A stretch of 64,000 bases of DNA from the NCBI GenBank assembly GCA_008694505.1, contig VZDJ01000623.1, positions 1,918,442 through 1,982,441 of the forward strand, written 5' to 3'. The position numbers and the translations under genes are program-made. This stretch comes from Cyanoderma ruficeps (taxonomy: Eukaryota > Chordata > Aves > Passeriformes > Timaliidae). A model generated the notes under the pieces. The model had not been told where the DNA came from. It searched no databases and saw only the letters and a program-made list of their open reading frames with translations. Of the stretch, positions 1 to 11,341 are shown in pieces; position 1 is the first letter of the stretch; every line of letters starts with the position of its first letter.

Positions 1-2047
1 CAAGTGGGAAAAGCTGAAGTTGTGCCAGGAGCAAACAGCAGTGCTGTAGCTCAGGGGACTGTGAACATTATTGCCACATACTGGTATTGTTGCTGGTAAG
101 GCAGGAACAGTCTTTGGCTCTGGGATAGCCTATTTACTTCAAAATGGTTTCTCTATCACTCTTCAATTTGGGAATTCCTGCCTTTAGGAACCCTTTTCTT
201 GTATTATTGAAAATGACATGATTTCTAAAAGTCCAATGTATTTTTCATTCACTAGGTTATTTTCTTAATTATATTTGCTGGAAATAGATTCAATTGCAGT
301 TTTGCTCACCTTCAATTTATGTTCCTATTTCTGAAGCCTTTGGCAGTCTTTCAAAGAGTGTCCACACACACTGAATTTAGTCCCTCAGCTTTAGATGACA
401 GCTCTCAATAAATTCACATGCAGTGCTTGCGGAGGGGAGAGCACCTTCCCTTTCCTCCTCCTCTGAGCAGACCTACAGAATAAATCCTGATCTGAAACAC
501 TTCATTGATCTTGGTATAGCTCTCCTTTCTGCCAAACTCAATGGCTGATGAAGCTGCAGCTACTACTCCTCCAGTCTTGTGCCAGAGTTTACAGCAGAAA
601 GAAAAGACTCTGTACTGTATTAATATTTAAGTGTTTTTTCTCTATTCCAGGTGTCCAAAAGCCATCCTGACACTCAGGTCAGGATTTCTTCCCATGACAG
701 TTTTGCTCAGGCAAGGGTTTGGAAATATCAGTTTAGGTGATTTCACAAAAATTGTTTTCACTTCTGATGGTGGGGGAGAGGGGCCAGATGGGAGATGGGG
801 AGGAGGCTTTTGCTTCATGACAGCTGGAAAATATTCAGCATGTACAGGTGAGGATAAAAAATGGCACTGCTTCTCCATGCTGGGCTGAACAATCTTTTAA
901 AACAGTTTCTTTAAAGTAGTTTCCTACTTCCTTCTGTATATGAACTCTTGGTATAGGTCATCATTACCCAGAGATAAAGTTTTCAATAGCACATCAGGAA
1001 AGATGGAGGTGGGCAATGGATTTCTCTAGGTCCTGGGTGACAGATATTTTGCTTCTGTACTTGAAACATAGCAGAATTATTTGCCTATATCATGCAAGGT
1101 TATGAAATTTGTTTCAAATTCATAGAAATTTAGATATCTCGAAACATTTATCGGGAATAGATTTTCTTAAATATGTGGATTGGGTTAATCTGAAGAGGAA
1201 CTTTTATTTGCCCTACCACGGCCAGGGTTAAGATTATGTCAGTTCAAAAAAGGCAATTGGGCTGCCCCACATATGCACAGACTGCCAAATCTGTCAGCAA
1301 AAGGGGAAATATAAGAAAAGTTACAAAATATTTGGACAAAAAATGTTTGACTAATAAGAATATAACAAATGTAACCCAGGAGTTTCTTTAAAAATACCAT
1401 TCCCTTGTGGCATTACAATGGAAAAATGGCACTGGAGGGTTTGTATTTTGCATCCCTTGACAGTCTAGGGAAGATTGTGGCTGTTCATGACCAACAGGTT
1501 AACAGGGTGGAGCACAGGCCAATTAATATCCCAAAGTGGCCTCAGCTGGATGATTGTGTTTTGGGGAGAAGTGTTAGGCCAAGTGTTGTGCCAGGTTGTG
1601 ATATCTATAATGTCAGCATGTAGCCTGAATTCACAATTGACAGCATGAAATGAACATGAATTTTAGATTCAGCATCCATAATCTGAAAAGAAGGTTGCTT
1701 CCTTCTTAAGGAGATTTTAACTAAAATAAAAAATAAAAGAAGTCTTGGGAGTGTTTAAAGCAGCCTGGTTAGTGACTAGACAGTGCAAAAGGAAAAAGCT
1801 TTCTCAAACTACTGGGTAAGGAATAATTACCAACAGCTGGAATTTCTCATTTGCAGACAAGCTACAAACTAAAAGAGAAATATAAATTATCTGAAGAGCC
1901 TACCATGAAAAGCAGCACTATCTTCCCCTCCTGGTTTCCTCAGGCAGAGACTGAACTCCCTCCCAGCTCTTGAGCAACAGAGATAATTTGTAATTCAGTC
2001 CTCTAAAATTCTGTCAGATGGGGGAGCAGTGAAATGTAAGATGGCAA
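1..2047. other. Unique non-coding DNA, no gene seen
   Basis: There is no recognisable exon, RNA gene or transposon here. Open frames stay under 90 codons and do not resemble a known family. One stretch looks splice-like by eye: a pyrimidine-rich acceptor ends at 650 and a CAG/GTCAGG donor follows at 677/678, framing only 27 nt. I regard that as chance. The rest is AT-rich spacer typical of bird introns or intergenic DNA. Confidence 0.6.
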
Positions 2048-2290
2048 GCTGAAAGAGGTAGAATTAAATTGGAAGTTAGGTAGCAATTTTTTACTATAAA
2101 GGGTGGTGAGGCCCTGGCACAGGTTCCCAGAGAAGCTGAGGCTGCCCCATGCCTGGAAGTGTCCAGGGCCAGGTTGGATGGGGCTCTGAGCAGCCTGGCC
2201 TGGTGGAAGGTTCCCTGCCCATGGCAGGGGGGTGGGATAAGATCATCTTTAAGGTCTCTTCCAACCCAAGGCATTCTGTGATTTTATGAT
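2048..2290 (+). mobile_element. CR1 LINE, 5'-truncated 3' end
   Basis: CR1 is the dominant non-LTR retrotransposon of birds and moves by target-primed reverse transcription, which leaves many copies holding only the 3' end. This piece reads in the sense direction through the end of ORF2 and the 3' UTR. Its landmarks are the GGTGGTGAGGC segment near 2102, the CCATGGCAGG segment near 2220, the CTTCCAACCC segment near 2256, and a terminal imperfect octamer tail (ATTCTGTGATTTTATGAT) ending at 2290. It is diverged from the family consensus as I remember it and carries no usable frame. The 3' end is clear; the 5' limit is uncertain by about 20-30 bases. Confidence 0.93.
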
Positions 2291-5200
2291 CTCCTGATCT
2301 CCGCTTGCCTGCTGTACCAGGAACCTGTGAAATGAAGGAAGTTTCCCAAGGACACCCCATGAATAATTAGAAACAAATCCAGTCCAGACATGGGACACTC
2401 AGCCTGTATTAGGTCCTGCAGCTTCCAGAGAAGTGTGGATTTGCTTAGGCTGAACACCCAAATGAGGAAGGAAGAATATTTTCCTTGCTCTTCTACAGGC
2501 CAAACTTTACGATGTGCAATTTTCAAGACTTCCAGTGTCTAGAGGGTAGTGCTATGTTCTAGAAAGCTGCTTCTATTAATCTCACTCTTTTTGCAGTCTT
2601 TATTGGTTGGATTTTGTCAGATGAAGCAATGAATGTTTATGCCCGAGGTTTAGAAAGCAATAAAAATGTTTTATTTTCAACATGGGGACCTGTGCTTCTC
2701 TTTATTGGAATCACAGCCTAGGCCTTGTCTGGGAGAAAAATCACTAAAGTGCTTGGGCTTGTGTAAATGAGGTCAGCAAGAGAGAAGAGTCTGGCATGAG
2801 ACTTTGGGTATTTTTGAAAGAAAATATCTCCTGTAAACAAATTATCTGTGTGACTATGACCTGTTGTATATAAATAACTTAACCTGGGCTACAATAGCTA
2901 TTAATGCTTTGAAAGATACAGAACTTTTATGAACAGATACAGGAAGTAATGGAATCACCAACATGGGAATGAATGAATGAATGAATGAANGAATGAATGA
3001 ATCTATGTATGTAATTTTAGGTGATGCTCCTTTTTAATATGAGTGGTCCTCAGAAAAAGAAAAAAATTGGTACTGCTTTTTCATAAATTGAAAAAGTTTC
3101 TTTAGATAATAAATGTAAACAACTGCATTCGATACATAAGGAAAAAAGCTTTCTTTGACTTTCCCTGAATTAGGACCTTTAGAATGAACTTTTTCTATGG
3201 ATAAGCTTTAGAACCAAACTTAATGCCAACCTCCTATTGATGAAGTAATACTGTTATGAAACTCTCTCCTGTACTGTTTTCACAGGGATAACATGTTGAG
3301 TTTTTCCTCAGGAGAGCAACAGCTCATTTCAGTGCACTCAGTGGTGCTTTGTTTGGATACACACACACACCTGTACATGGATTTGTGGATGCTTGTGCCT
3401 ATGCAAGCAGATAAGCACTTCTAAACAAAGGCTCCAGGGGAGTTACATGCCCAGAATCAGGACACTTAATTGGTTTTTGCGTCTATAAAAATCTCCTGCC
3501 AGCTGTTATGGCAAAAAGTTGTCTTCGTGTTTTGTCAGCTCTTCCCAGCCTTTGTAATAGGAAGGGAAAATGAAACGTTGTTATCTCTAGCGAGTACAGC
3601 AAATCCTGAATCCTGACCAGAATCAGGGTAAAGTCAGCCTGCGCTGGTGCAGTTCAGACACAGGCTAAAAGGATGCTCCTCCATGCCTTTATATGAAATA
3701 TGTATGGGATTGCTCTGGCATCTGAAGCATTTTCTCCTTCCCTACTCACATGTCATCATCTTTAGGTCAATAGCAAAGCACACTGTCACAAGGGACCTTG
3801 TATTTATTTCTCTCTCTGTTTAACAGATATAAGCCCAGTGCATAAAAAAGGTGTTTGTGGTTAACACCTTCCAAATCGTGTGCCTGAATGTGCTTTAACA
3901 AATATGAATATCAGAAATGGACCATTTATTTCACCATTTCTTTAATTGAATAATTATTCTCTTTTTCTATTTTTTTCCTTATTCTCTCTAGGATTTTGAA
4001 GCTTTTAAACCATTTTCTTTCTATGAGGTATGGTATAGATCACTTTTTTAAAGCTTCAGAGGTTCCTTACTTTTCTACAGCAACTCTTTAATTTTTGAAG
4101 TGGTAGAAGCCATCTGTCTCAACAGATCATGTTCTTTTACACTGAATGACGAACCAATATTTCAGTTGATTTATACTTAAAACAGTCTTGGAAAGGAGGG
4201 AATTTCATAAAGCTGCCAATTTTTGTGTCTTCTATTAAGCTCCTAGTGTTCTGCTCTGTAGATTGCTAGGGTGGTGTCTGTCCCTCCCAGATGGGAAAGT
4301 AGGGCACAGATAAAAAAACAGTTTTCTCAATGTCAAGAAGACAGACATAGAGAGGAATTAACTGAATATCTCTACCTAGTCCCTTACCAATAATCATCCT
4401 GTTCCTTGAACTTCTGTGATGGATAGAAAACCAGAGGTAAATATTTGAAGAGTCTATTAAAAGACAGATATGGATGTGCAGCCACTAATTTTCTTTTGTC
4501 TCTTTGAAAATGGTTTCCTAAGCATTTTACAGTATGCATTCAGCATAAATTAATTACCCTTAGATTTATCCTCCAACGCTGCATGAGATGGCATTGGGGC
4601 TGTACAAATGCAGCTGTGGTCCATGTCAAAACATGGCCTTCACAACAAAGCACTTATTAAGGTCATTACCAAAGTTTTTATTTTCTGGGCTATGCTATGA
4701 AGGCAGCCTGAACAATAACCTTTTCATAAAGCTTCATAAGGACCTCTTGGTGTTCACTGTATGACCTGACACCAAAAGAATGGGAATGAAAAGACAGGCC
4801 GTGTCAGCTTTGGCTCCTCAGTCTGCTGTGGTGCTGGAACAGTTAACGGCTGCTTTTCTCCTCCGCACCAAACCTGACCCCTGACTCTGCCAAATGGAAT
4901 GAAAGAAGCAGATTGGGGTGTGCAAGGAGCTCTTTTTGAACATGTCTGGCAAATACAAGGAGCTTTTCTTCTCTTTCATTCTTTCTGTTGGGTGAGGAAG
5001 GGCAAGCCCTGCCTCAGACTACAGAAGTGTTCTCACCCTGCCAGTGCTGCAGAATGAAGAAACCTTCCCGCTGGCCAGGAAAGAGAAATTCAGCAGAGGA
5101 CATAAATGTTTGGCTCAAATGCTGTTTAAAGTGAACTACAAACACCTGAAAAACAATTAGGCTGATGGGAGTTTGGGGATGACTGTCTCTTCAGAGAGGC

Positions 5201-8200
5201 TGGACAGATTTCTCTCATAACGAAGTTTGTCGTAATAGTGATTTTCTGCTAGGTGAATAGACACAAAACACATCTTTGTTCGTGAGGCTTTTTATTGCAG
5301 CAGTTGTCATGAGCAAAACCTGAAAGTACTTGAAAATCCATTAAAAATACAATCAGGATTAAAAAAAAAAATACCACCTCTTGAAAGTTCGTCTTTGCAG
5401 ACTGTAAAAGTGAGAAGTCGATAAATATGAGACACATTTATGCAATTTTAGATTAATGATTAACTGTTAAAGTGCAGGCTTTGTACAATCAGCAAGGAAA
5501 CAAAACCCTTCAATCTCTGCAGCTGCTGGATGAAGCCAACTTCTAAGTTACAGCGTGTGATAAGATGTGCTGAATCCCAGCCCAGTTGGGCATTGACCTG
5601 CAGTGAATCAGCGATTGCTGTCTCCGGGGTGTTTTGGTTACAGTTCCCAATTCCCAGAGAGTAATTGTCAGCTGGATTTATGCCTGTTTGTGACTGCTTT
5701 TCCTCTGGTTCCGTACAAGCACCAGTGTATGACATTGGGAACTTCTTAGACTTGGGACTAAAAATTCCTTGTCTCCCAAATTGTGTATTTCACCAAGAAG
5801 GAATGGACTAGCTTTAAATATTTGTAATAATACTTGGACTTATACCAGTTTTAGGAGTAAGATCTTTAATTATTTTTTCTTCCATCAGAATTATTGAATT
5901 CAGCCAGAATTTTTTCACACATCCAGGCCATGAACAAGTGCTCAAGTTCCCAAGTTAAAGCAGCATCTTGCCAACTTTAAAACATTTGGCTGGTCAGCAA
6001 GAAAGAAAAAGCTGCTTGTAAAGCACTGGAATGCATTTTCAATTAGTCACTCCATTGCTTAAAAGGCGAGGCATTAGGGACTAGGAGGAGAGGCAGGGGG
6101 GTGGCAAGGCTGATGGGGAGGGACAGCATGAGACAGTCTGGAGAAGAGCCTTTATCAGCCCCCAACAGCAGCCCTGGAGTTGGAGGCCACTCTTTAATAG
6201 CTGAGCTTTTGTTTAACAACAAGCTCCCAAGGGAGAGTGAGGTTTTCCTGGTAAAAGACCAAGATTTCTTTCAAATAATTTAATATTGCTTTGTATGAAA
6301 GAGCAACGGAAAATATGTATTGGGAAGATGCTAGAAGGTTATTTATTTCTCTATTATTGCCTGATAACCAGGCTGCTGGGCACCCTGACTAAAAGGTTGT
6401 GCTCTGACAGACCTTCCTTGGCTCCTAAAATATTTTGAGTGAGATAACACCCTTGAAAGAAGATTAAATAACGAACCCAAACTGCTTACTATACTTGGTT
6501 TATTATCCTGCCCAACACTATGGAGTTCTCAGTCCAATAGGATTCTGGTAAAGAAGGAGCTGGAAGGGAAAAAACAAATCCCATGGCATAAATTCATCTT
6601 TCTAATGCTCAGTAGCCATAACTACTTTTGCTTTTTAAAATGCTTTGTCCTGTACTTGACCTTCAAATGTTTGTAGCTAGCTGATCTGGAACTTTTTTGA
6701 CTCCACAGCTGTCTAAACTAAGGATGATGACATTGCTTAGAGATCCTTTTGTGTATGTGTGTATCTAGGAATGCTGTTTTCAAAAGTGTATATATATATT
6801 TACTTTAACATGACTCAAAATCTTGGAAAGCTTGTACTTCTTTATCATATTAACTGATAAGTTCTCACTGGGGGAGCATGTTATGGCATGAAAGACCCAA
6901 ATTACACAATAGGCTGGATTTCAGCAGGTAGAGAAAATCTGGGGGGTTGTTGCCTTCTGGCTAACTGTAATAAATTTGCTTAAGTAATATTTCACAGATG
7001 TGCTGGCCGTTTCCTGGCAAACAAGCTGAAGATCATAGGAAATTTCTTTACTCAAAGCATAAAAATAAAAGTTTTGAATACAAAGTCCTCAACCCTAACA
7101 GAAAAAACATTTGCCTAAAAGTTGGGCTGGAGTCTGCTATCTAAGCACAAGAGTTAAAATAATTTTACAGTGAGTTTCTGTTTCTGTTGTATTTGTTTTG
7201 TCCCACTATAGCTACATGCTGTATGAAACACGTGAAGCTGTTTTGGAAAATCCATTGCCTGTCGCAAGTTCCTCTGTGCTAAACTTGATCTCGTAGTTTT
7301 ATTTTTAGAAGGCTTATAGTTGCTGTCCTCAGTGTTGTAGGAAAAAGCTGGCAAAATGCCAGCAAAGTCCTGCAAAATGAAGACATGGGTTTTCTTGCAG
7401 AAACAAGAATTTGTGATTAAAAAAATAGAAATAACCACAATAAGTGCAAAAGGGAAAGGAATAAGTATATTTACTCCTACAGTATCGTTGTCATGTGGAT
7501 GTGTTGGTAGAAATAACGGAGCATTTTCTGGGGGAAGACAGTGAAAAAGTGTATCTATGGAAAGTATAAGATGTACTTGTTAGAGATGAAATTCTTGAAA
7601 TAGACATAGTTTGTGGAATTTCGGGATGAATACAGTAAGACACTGAGCATCTTGGTGCAGTGGGGTATAAAGACAAAACATCTGCCTTTTTCTCACCTTG
7701 ACCTGCAACAGGATGTGACAGGGACACAAACTTGTCAATGTGTCAGGAGAGGTCAGGGTATTTTGATTTTTGTTTTCTTTGCAGGCCAAGCTTGAAGCCT
7801 TTCTTAATGCAAGTCTGGTAATCAATACACACAATATTGTTTGCACAAAACAAAATATTCAGTGAGAAGTTTACACGGGAAAATAGCTGAATGTAGCTCT
7901 AAAACCAGCAAATATGGCAATAGGGTAGGGAGGAAGGAGAAAAGGCAGTATGTTGCAACCACTGATGTCCTCCCCAGCCTCAAACGTCTGTAACAGTTGT
8001 TTACAAACTTTTGGGAGGGGAAAAAAGAGACATTGACCAATCTCTTTTTATTTGCTTTCCATGCTAAAAAAAATTGAAAGTTTCCTCAATTCCACAAAGA
8101 AACAACTGAATTCAATTTTCCATTACAAGCATCTTGCCCACCTCCTGTAGTTAAATCAACGTGGGATCTGAAGTTTCCAGAGCTGGGTACAAGCCTTATC

Positions 8201-8880
8201 TCTGCAGAATTGCTCAGAGATATGTGTGTATCAGGTAAGAAACGCCCTGTGCCCCCCTGGCTTTAAGAGAAAGGTGGAATATCTGTAACCCCCAGCTGTC
8301 CTCCACCCTCCTGCCCCGGATCTGCACCTGCAATCTCACCATCAGTTGTCTCTGATGTGTTTATCCTCCTACACCCCTCTGAGACAAAGGAAAACTCTTG
8401 GAAGCATTGCCTAGGGGAGGATGTAAAATTCCAAAGTCTGAACTTGAAGCCTGGCTTGATAACAGATAAATCAAAAGATCCAGCCCCACAGGCTGAGCCG
8501 GGAGCTTCACCTGGCCGAGGCAGGGAGGGAGGGAAGGAGGCAGGAGGGGACTCGGTGTTTCTCCCAAATGAGGGGTCAATGATGCTCTGGCCTTTGAGCG
8601 AAGAAGGCATTTTGTATCTGGGTAATTTAAAGCTGGTTGTTTCTGTCTGACCACTGTCAGCTGGCTGCTGGCTGGCAGGCAAAATGGTCACATTCTCTTT
8701 TTTGGGCGGTGGGAAGCCTCAGTGTCACCTTCTGGCCAGGGCGAGACTGTGCTGCCTTTGTGCAGGCGGCAAGGGGGGGGTTCAGGCTGCCCAAACCCAG
8801 CCTACAGCAGGGCAGGGAGCCTGAAATGGTTTAGGCACAACTCGAACTTTATCTCGCCAAAGAAGGAGGCAGTGGAAGAC
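2291..8880. other. Unique non-coding DNA, no gene seen
   Basis: Apart from the GAAT microsatellite and short TA and AC runs (3359-3370, 6788-6799), I see no repeats or genes. Open frames are all below about 145 codons. The longest, on the minus strand at 8263-8691, overlaps other frames of similar length in a GC-richer patch (about 8480-8830) with a purine tract near 8520-8550, and shows no domain. A strong isolated donor-like site (CAG/GTAAGA) lies at 8234/8235. Confidence 0.55.
2967..3002. repeat. (GAAT)n tetranucleotide microsatellite
   Basis: About nine tandem GAAT units, perfect except for an N at 2990. The N sits exactly where the repeat predicts T, so it is probably an unresolved base call and not a real interruption. 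Confidence 0.97.
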
Positions 8881-8894
8881 TTAAAGTTTATTAC

Positions 8895-8930
8895 GTCTTA
8901 TAATACTCCTTATTATGAGTATTGTAAGAC
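8895..8930. repeat. Short inverted repeat (hairpin)
   Basis: Two 14-nt arms (8895-8908 and 8917-8930) are reverse complements except at one position, which would be a G-U wobble in RNA. The loop is 8 nt. The hairpin stands alone in AT-rich DNA about 90 bases before a long T-rich tract. I cannot assign it to a transposon end or an RNA family. Confidence 0.75.
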
Positions 8931-9019
8931 ATGAGTTTGTCACACACTACCAGATCTCCCAAATCTCCCTGTGACCACCACATTACTGCTTCTTTTAACA
9001 TACAAGGGCTGATCTTAAC

Positions 9020-9078
9020 TCTTTTTTTCTTTTTTTTTTTCTTTCTATATTTTTTTTTTTCTGAGAGAGAGAGAGAGA
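9020..9078. repeat. T-rich tract followed by (GA)8
   Basis: A pyrimidine tract made almost entirely of T with a few C (9020-9061) is followed directly by a (GA)n dinucleotide run at 9063-9078. It is simple sequence; the short open frames crossing it come from the low complexity. Confidence 0.9.
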
Positions 9079-9676
9079 ACTGGTGGCAGAGTGAAACTAG
9101 GAGCATATGCCTGTGATAAAAATATCAAAGTGGAAGTATCTACCAATTGGGGTAGTTGGGTTCTGACTGAACACTTCATAGGGTACTGTTTTGCTTTTTT
9201 CCCCCCAAAGAACTTTAATTCGGGAATTTACAGAAATCCTAATGAATTGGCAGAGCTCAAGGAAAGGTTACAGTCACTTGCAGGATGAATGCAGGAAAAC
9301 ATTTAGAAGGGAAATAATGCAAGAGAAATGCTTAAATAGAGGAAAATCAATGTCAAAAGTATTACAGAAACACAAAGGGAGCCAATCAAGTCGATTTTCC
9401 TAAGTAAACACACACTATCAGCAGTTACACAACTTTTCAGATCACCATAGTAATCTGGAGGATGCTTTACCATTTATTTTTTAAGTAGTAAAAAAAAAAA
9501 AATTGATTTAATGGCACTATATAGACCTTCTCCCCTTTCAAACATCCAAAGGGTTACATCTGGCTTTGCACGATTAGACTTTTTATTATTTCTCCATAAT
9601 AGCAGCCTTGCTTTAGATCAGTGCATTTCAAGAACAGCTTCTGTGTTTAAGTCTATCAATTCTAATAGGTTTAAAG
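9079..9676. other. Unique non-coding DNA, no gene seen
   Basis: AT-rich spacer between the simple repeat and the G-rich patch. It contains an A-run at 9490-9501. Frames of 65-80 codons across it show no domain or family resemblance. Confidence 0.5.
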
Positions 9677-9678
9677 AA

Positions 9679-9701
9679 GGGAGGGGGGGGGAGGCGGGGG
9701 G
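9679..9701 (+). other. G-quadruplex-forming motif
   Basis: The G-runs are 9679-9681, 9683-9691 (nine Gs, long enough to supply two tracts) and 9696-9701, separated by very short loops. This meets the usual rule of four runs of three or more Gs with loops of one to seven bases. It lies in a longer purine-rich tract that runs to about 9717. Confidence 0.75.
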
Positions 9702-9776
9702 AGAGGAGAGAGAAAGATTATTCTGTATTCTAAAGGTTGTGAACTGCTTTTAATGCGTGTGTCTGTCTCTCCATAT

Positions 9777-9811
9777 GGGGGTGAGGGACAAGGGGAGGAG
9801 GGAAGGGTGGG
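9777..9811 (+). other. G-quadruplex-forming motif, six G-runs
   Basis: Six runs of at least three Gs occur at 9777-9781, 9785-9787, 9792-9795, 9800-9802, 9805-9807 and 9809-9811, with loops of one to four bases. It is one of the strongest quadruplex candidates in the window. An assembly gap begins 125 bases downstream. Confidence 0.85.
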
Positions 9812-9916
9812 AGAGGAGTTGCATTAGAAAGTCCCTCCTTTAAAAGTGTCAAACTCCAACCTGCACAGAACAGGGGAAGGGAGACCACCACCAACCCTCA
9901 GAAAATAATATAAAAA
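9777..9916 (+). promoter_or_regulatory. Possible promoter-like region (speculative)
   Basis: The six-run quadruplex motif is followed by a TATAAAAA octamer at 9909-9916. A gap starts about 20 bases later, and a possible donor-terminated exon ends at 10318. G-rich DNA upstream of a TATA-like box and a spliced leader exon is one promoter arrangement. However, TATA-like octamers are common in AT-rich DNA, and the base count near the start site is hidden by the gap. No CpG island is visible. This is inference only. Confidence 0.2.
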
Positions 9917-9936
9917 CAAACCTCAAAGGTAGAAGA

Positions 9937-9980
9937 NNNNNNNNNNNNNNNNNNNNNNNNNNNNNNNNNNNNNNNNNNNN
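9937..9980. other. Assembly gap, 44 N
   Basis: A run of undetermined bases. The real length is unknown. It lies downstream of two quadruplex motifs, so GC or structure-related sequencing dropout is plausible. Confidence 0.99.
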
Positions 9981-10265
9981 TGATCAGTTGGAGCAGATTA
10001 CAAGGGCTTTAAAAGGTAGTGGTGAAGAAATGAAACTGGGACTGTGAAGCAATATAGCACAAGATTGATTTTGGGGGTGGAGAGAAGCTGGGACAAGTGC
10101 TTATCAGCTTGAGAAGGAGGAAGAGCTGTGCTGGGTTTGTTGTCATTCCCACACTGAGTAGAGTACTTGCTGCTTTTGTGGTTAGCCTTCCCTGCCGTGG
10201 TTTTTCTTCTTTTTCATTTTTTTTTCTGTTTTTAATATACATATTTTATTATCGTTATTCCTACA

Positions 10266-10318
10266 ATGGTGTCTATAATCTCTGACTTGGATCCTCTGAA
10301 AAGCTGGAAAGTTTTAAG
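10266..10318 (+). other. Possible short coding first exon (speculative)
   Basis: An ATG at 10266 has a favourable context (A at -3, G at +4). The frame stays open for 17 full codons up to a splice-donor-like AAG/GTAGGC at 10318/10319, then meets TAG at 10320-10322, just inside the supposed intron. The predicted peptide begins MVSIISDLDP and matches no N-terminus I recognise. A short exon with a good start that ends at a donor is what an alternative first exon would look like. It is also short enough to arise by chance, so I do not call a gene. Confidence 0.15.
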
Positions 10319-11312
10319 GTAGGCCTATGTTTTCTTCTGTTTGGTACAGGCATTTTGGGTTTAGCCCTACATTAACTGGAGTTTGAGTTATAATCGAAAT
10401 GCGAGCCCTGGGCTTAAGTAAGAAAGGAGTTTCTGGTAATTAGAGCCCTTTTAAGATACAGCAAAACCTTTGAACAGATGTTTAGAGAGACCCGAGAGAG
10501 AATTTTTAAATATACTTCTCAGTGTTACAGTGCAGTGAGGGATTTTTTTTTTCTTATTTCTTTTTAAGGAGAGATTGCTCTGTAAATTCAAGCTAATAGT
10601 AAAGGCTCACACCAGTTGCAATTGCAGAATTAACTCTCTGCTTTCCTTGCTGTGCTCTGCATGGAAATGAATGGGAAACTCCAGAGAAGTAAAAACAAAC
10701 AGCATGAAAGTTGATCAAGAGCTGGAAAATAGTCTTGGGGGAAGGAAGGGGGACTGAAGTATTTGTTTCATGTTGTTGTTGAAACTTCTGCATTTTGTTG
10801 CCTCTTTTAGGGCATGTGTTGAGCACTTAAACGTTGCTACTTTTTTACCTTCAGCACTAATACTTGGGTGTTTTTTTTTAATTGCACTGTGAAAAATGGT
10901 AACTTGAACTGCTAAAAATGATAAGGGGGGGAAAAATATCTCCATTAATGTTTGCTGCAGATATTGAAGACCCACAGTGTTAAATATCTGTGTTTAATGC
11001 TGCTGTAAGTGCCTGGTTTTGCCTTATTGAGAATCCAGACATATAAAAGTTTGCAGATAGTTTGCAGAAACTTCAGTAAGACATTGGAAACATCTGGGAG
11101 TGTAGATGGCAAAATTATAAAATCATTTAAATATAAAGTTATGTAGATACCCCTCAGCTTTTTTGCAAAACATGAAGTTGCCTGCACCTAATAATTTTTT
11201 GAGTAAATTGCAAGGATTGGGGGCTATGAATTGTGAAATTATTATGCTAGATATGTAACAATAATATTTTAAAGTATACTTTAGATTCTTGATACAACTT
11301 TTTAAAAAAATT

Positions 11313-11341
11313 TACTGTGTTCTGAAGAAAAGAACACAGTA
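11313..11341. repeat. Perfect 11-bp inverted repeat
   Basis: The arms at 11313-11323 and 11331-11341 are exact reverse complements with a 7-nt loop. They carry TGTTCT and AGAACA half-site words, but in the everted order and with 7-nt spacing, unlike the palindromic 3-nt-spaced steroid-receptor element. Most likely a chance or structural hairpin. Confidence 0.8.

Noticed and set aside
651..677. 27-nt interval between a pyrimidine-rich acceptor and a CAG/GTCAGG donor
   Set aside because: Too short and the donor is only moderate; no supporting context.
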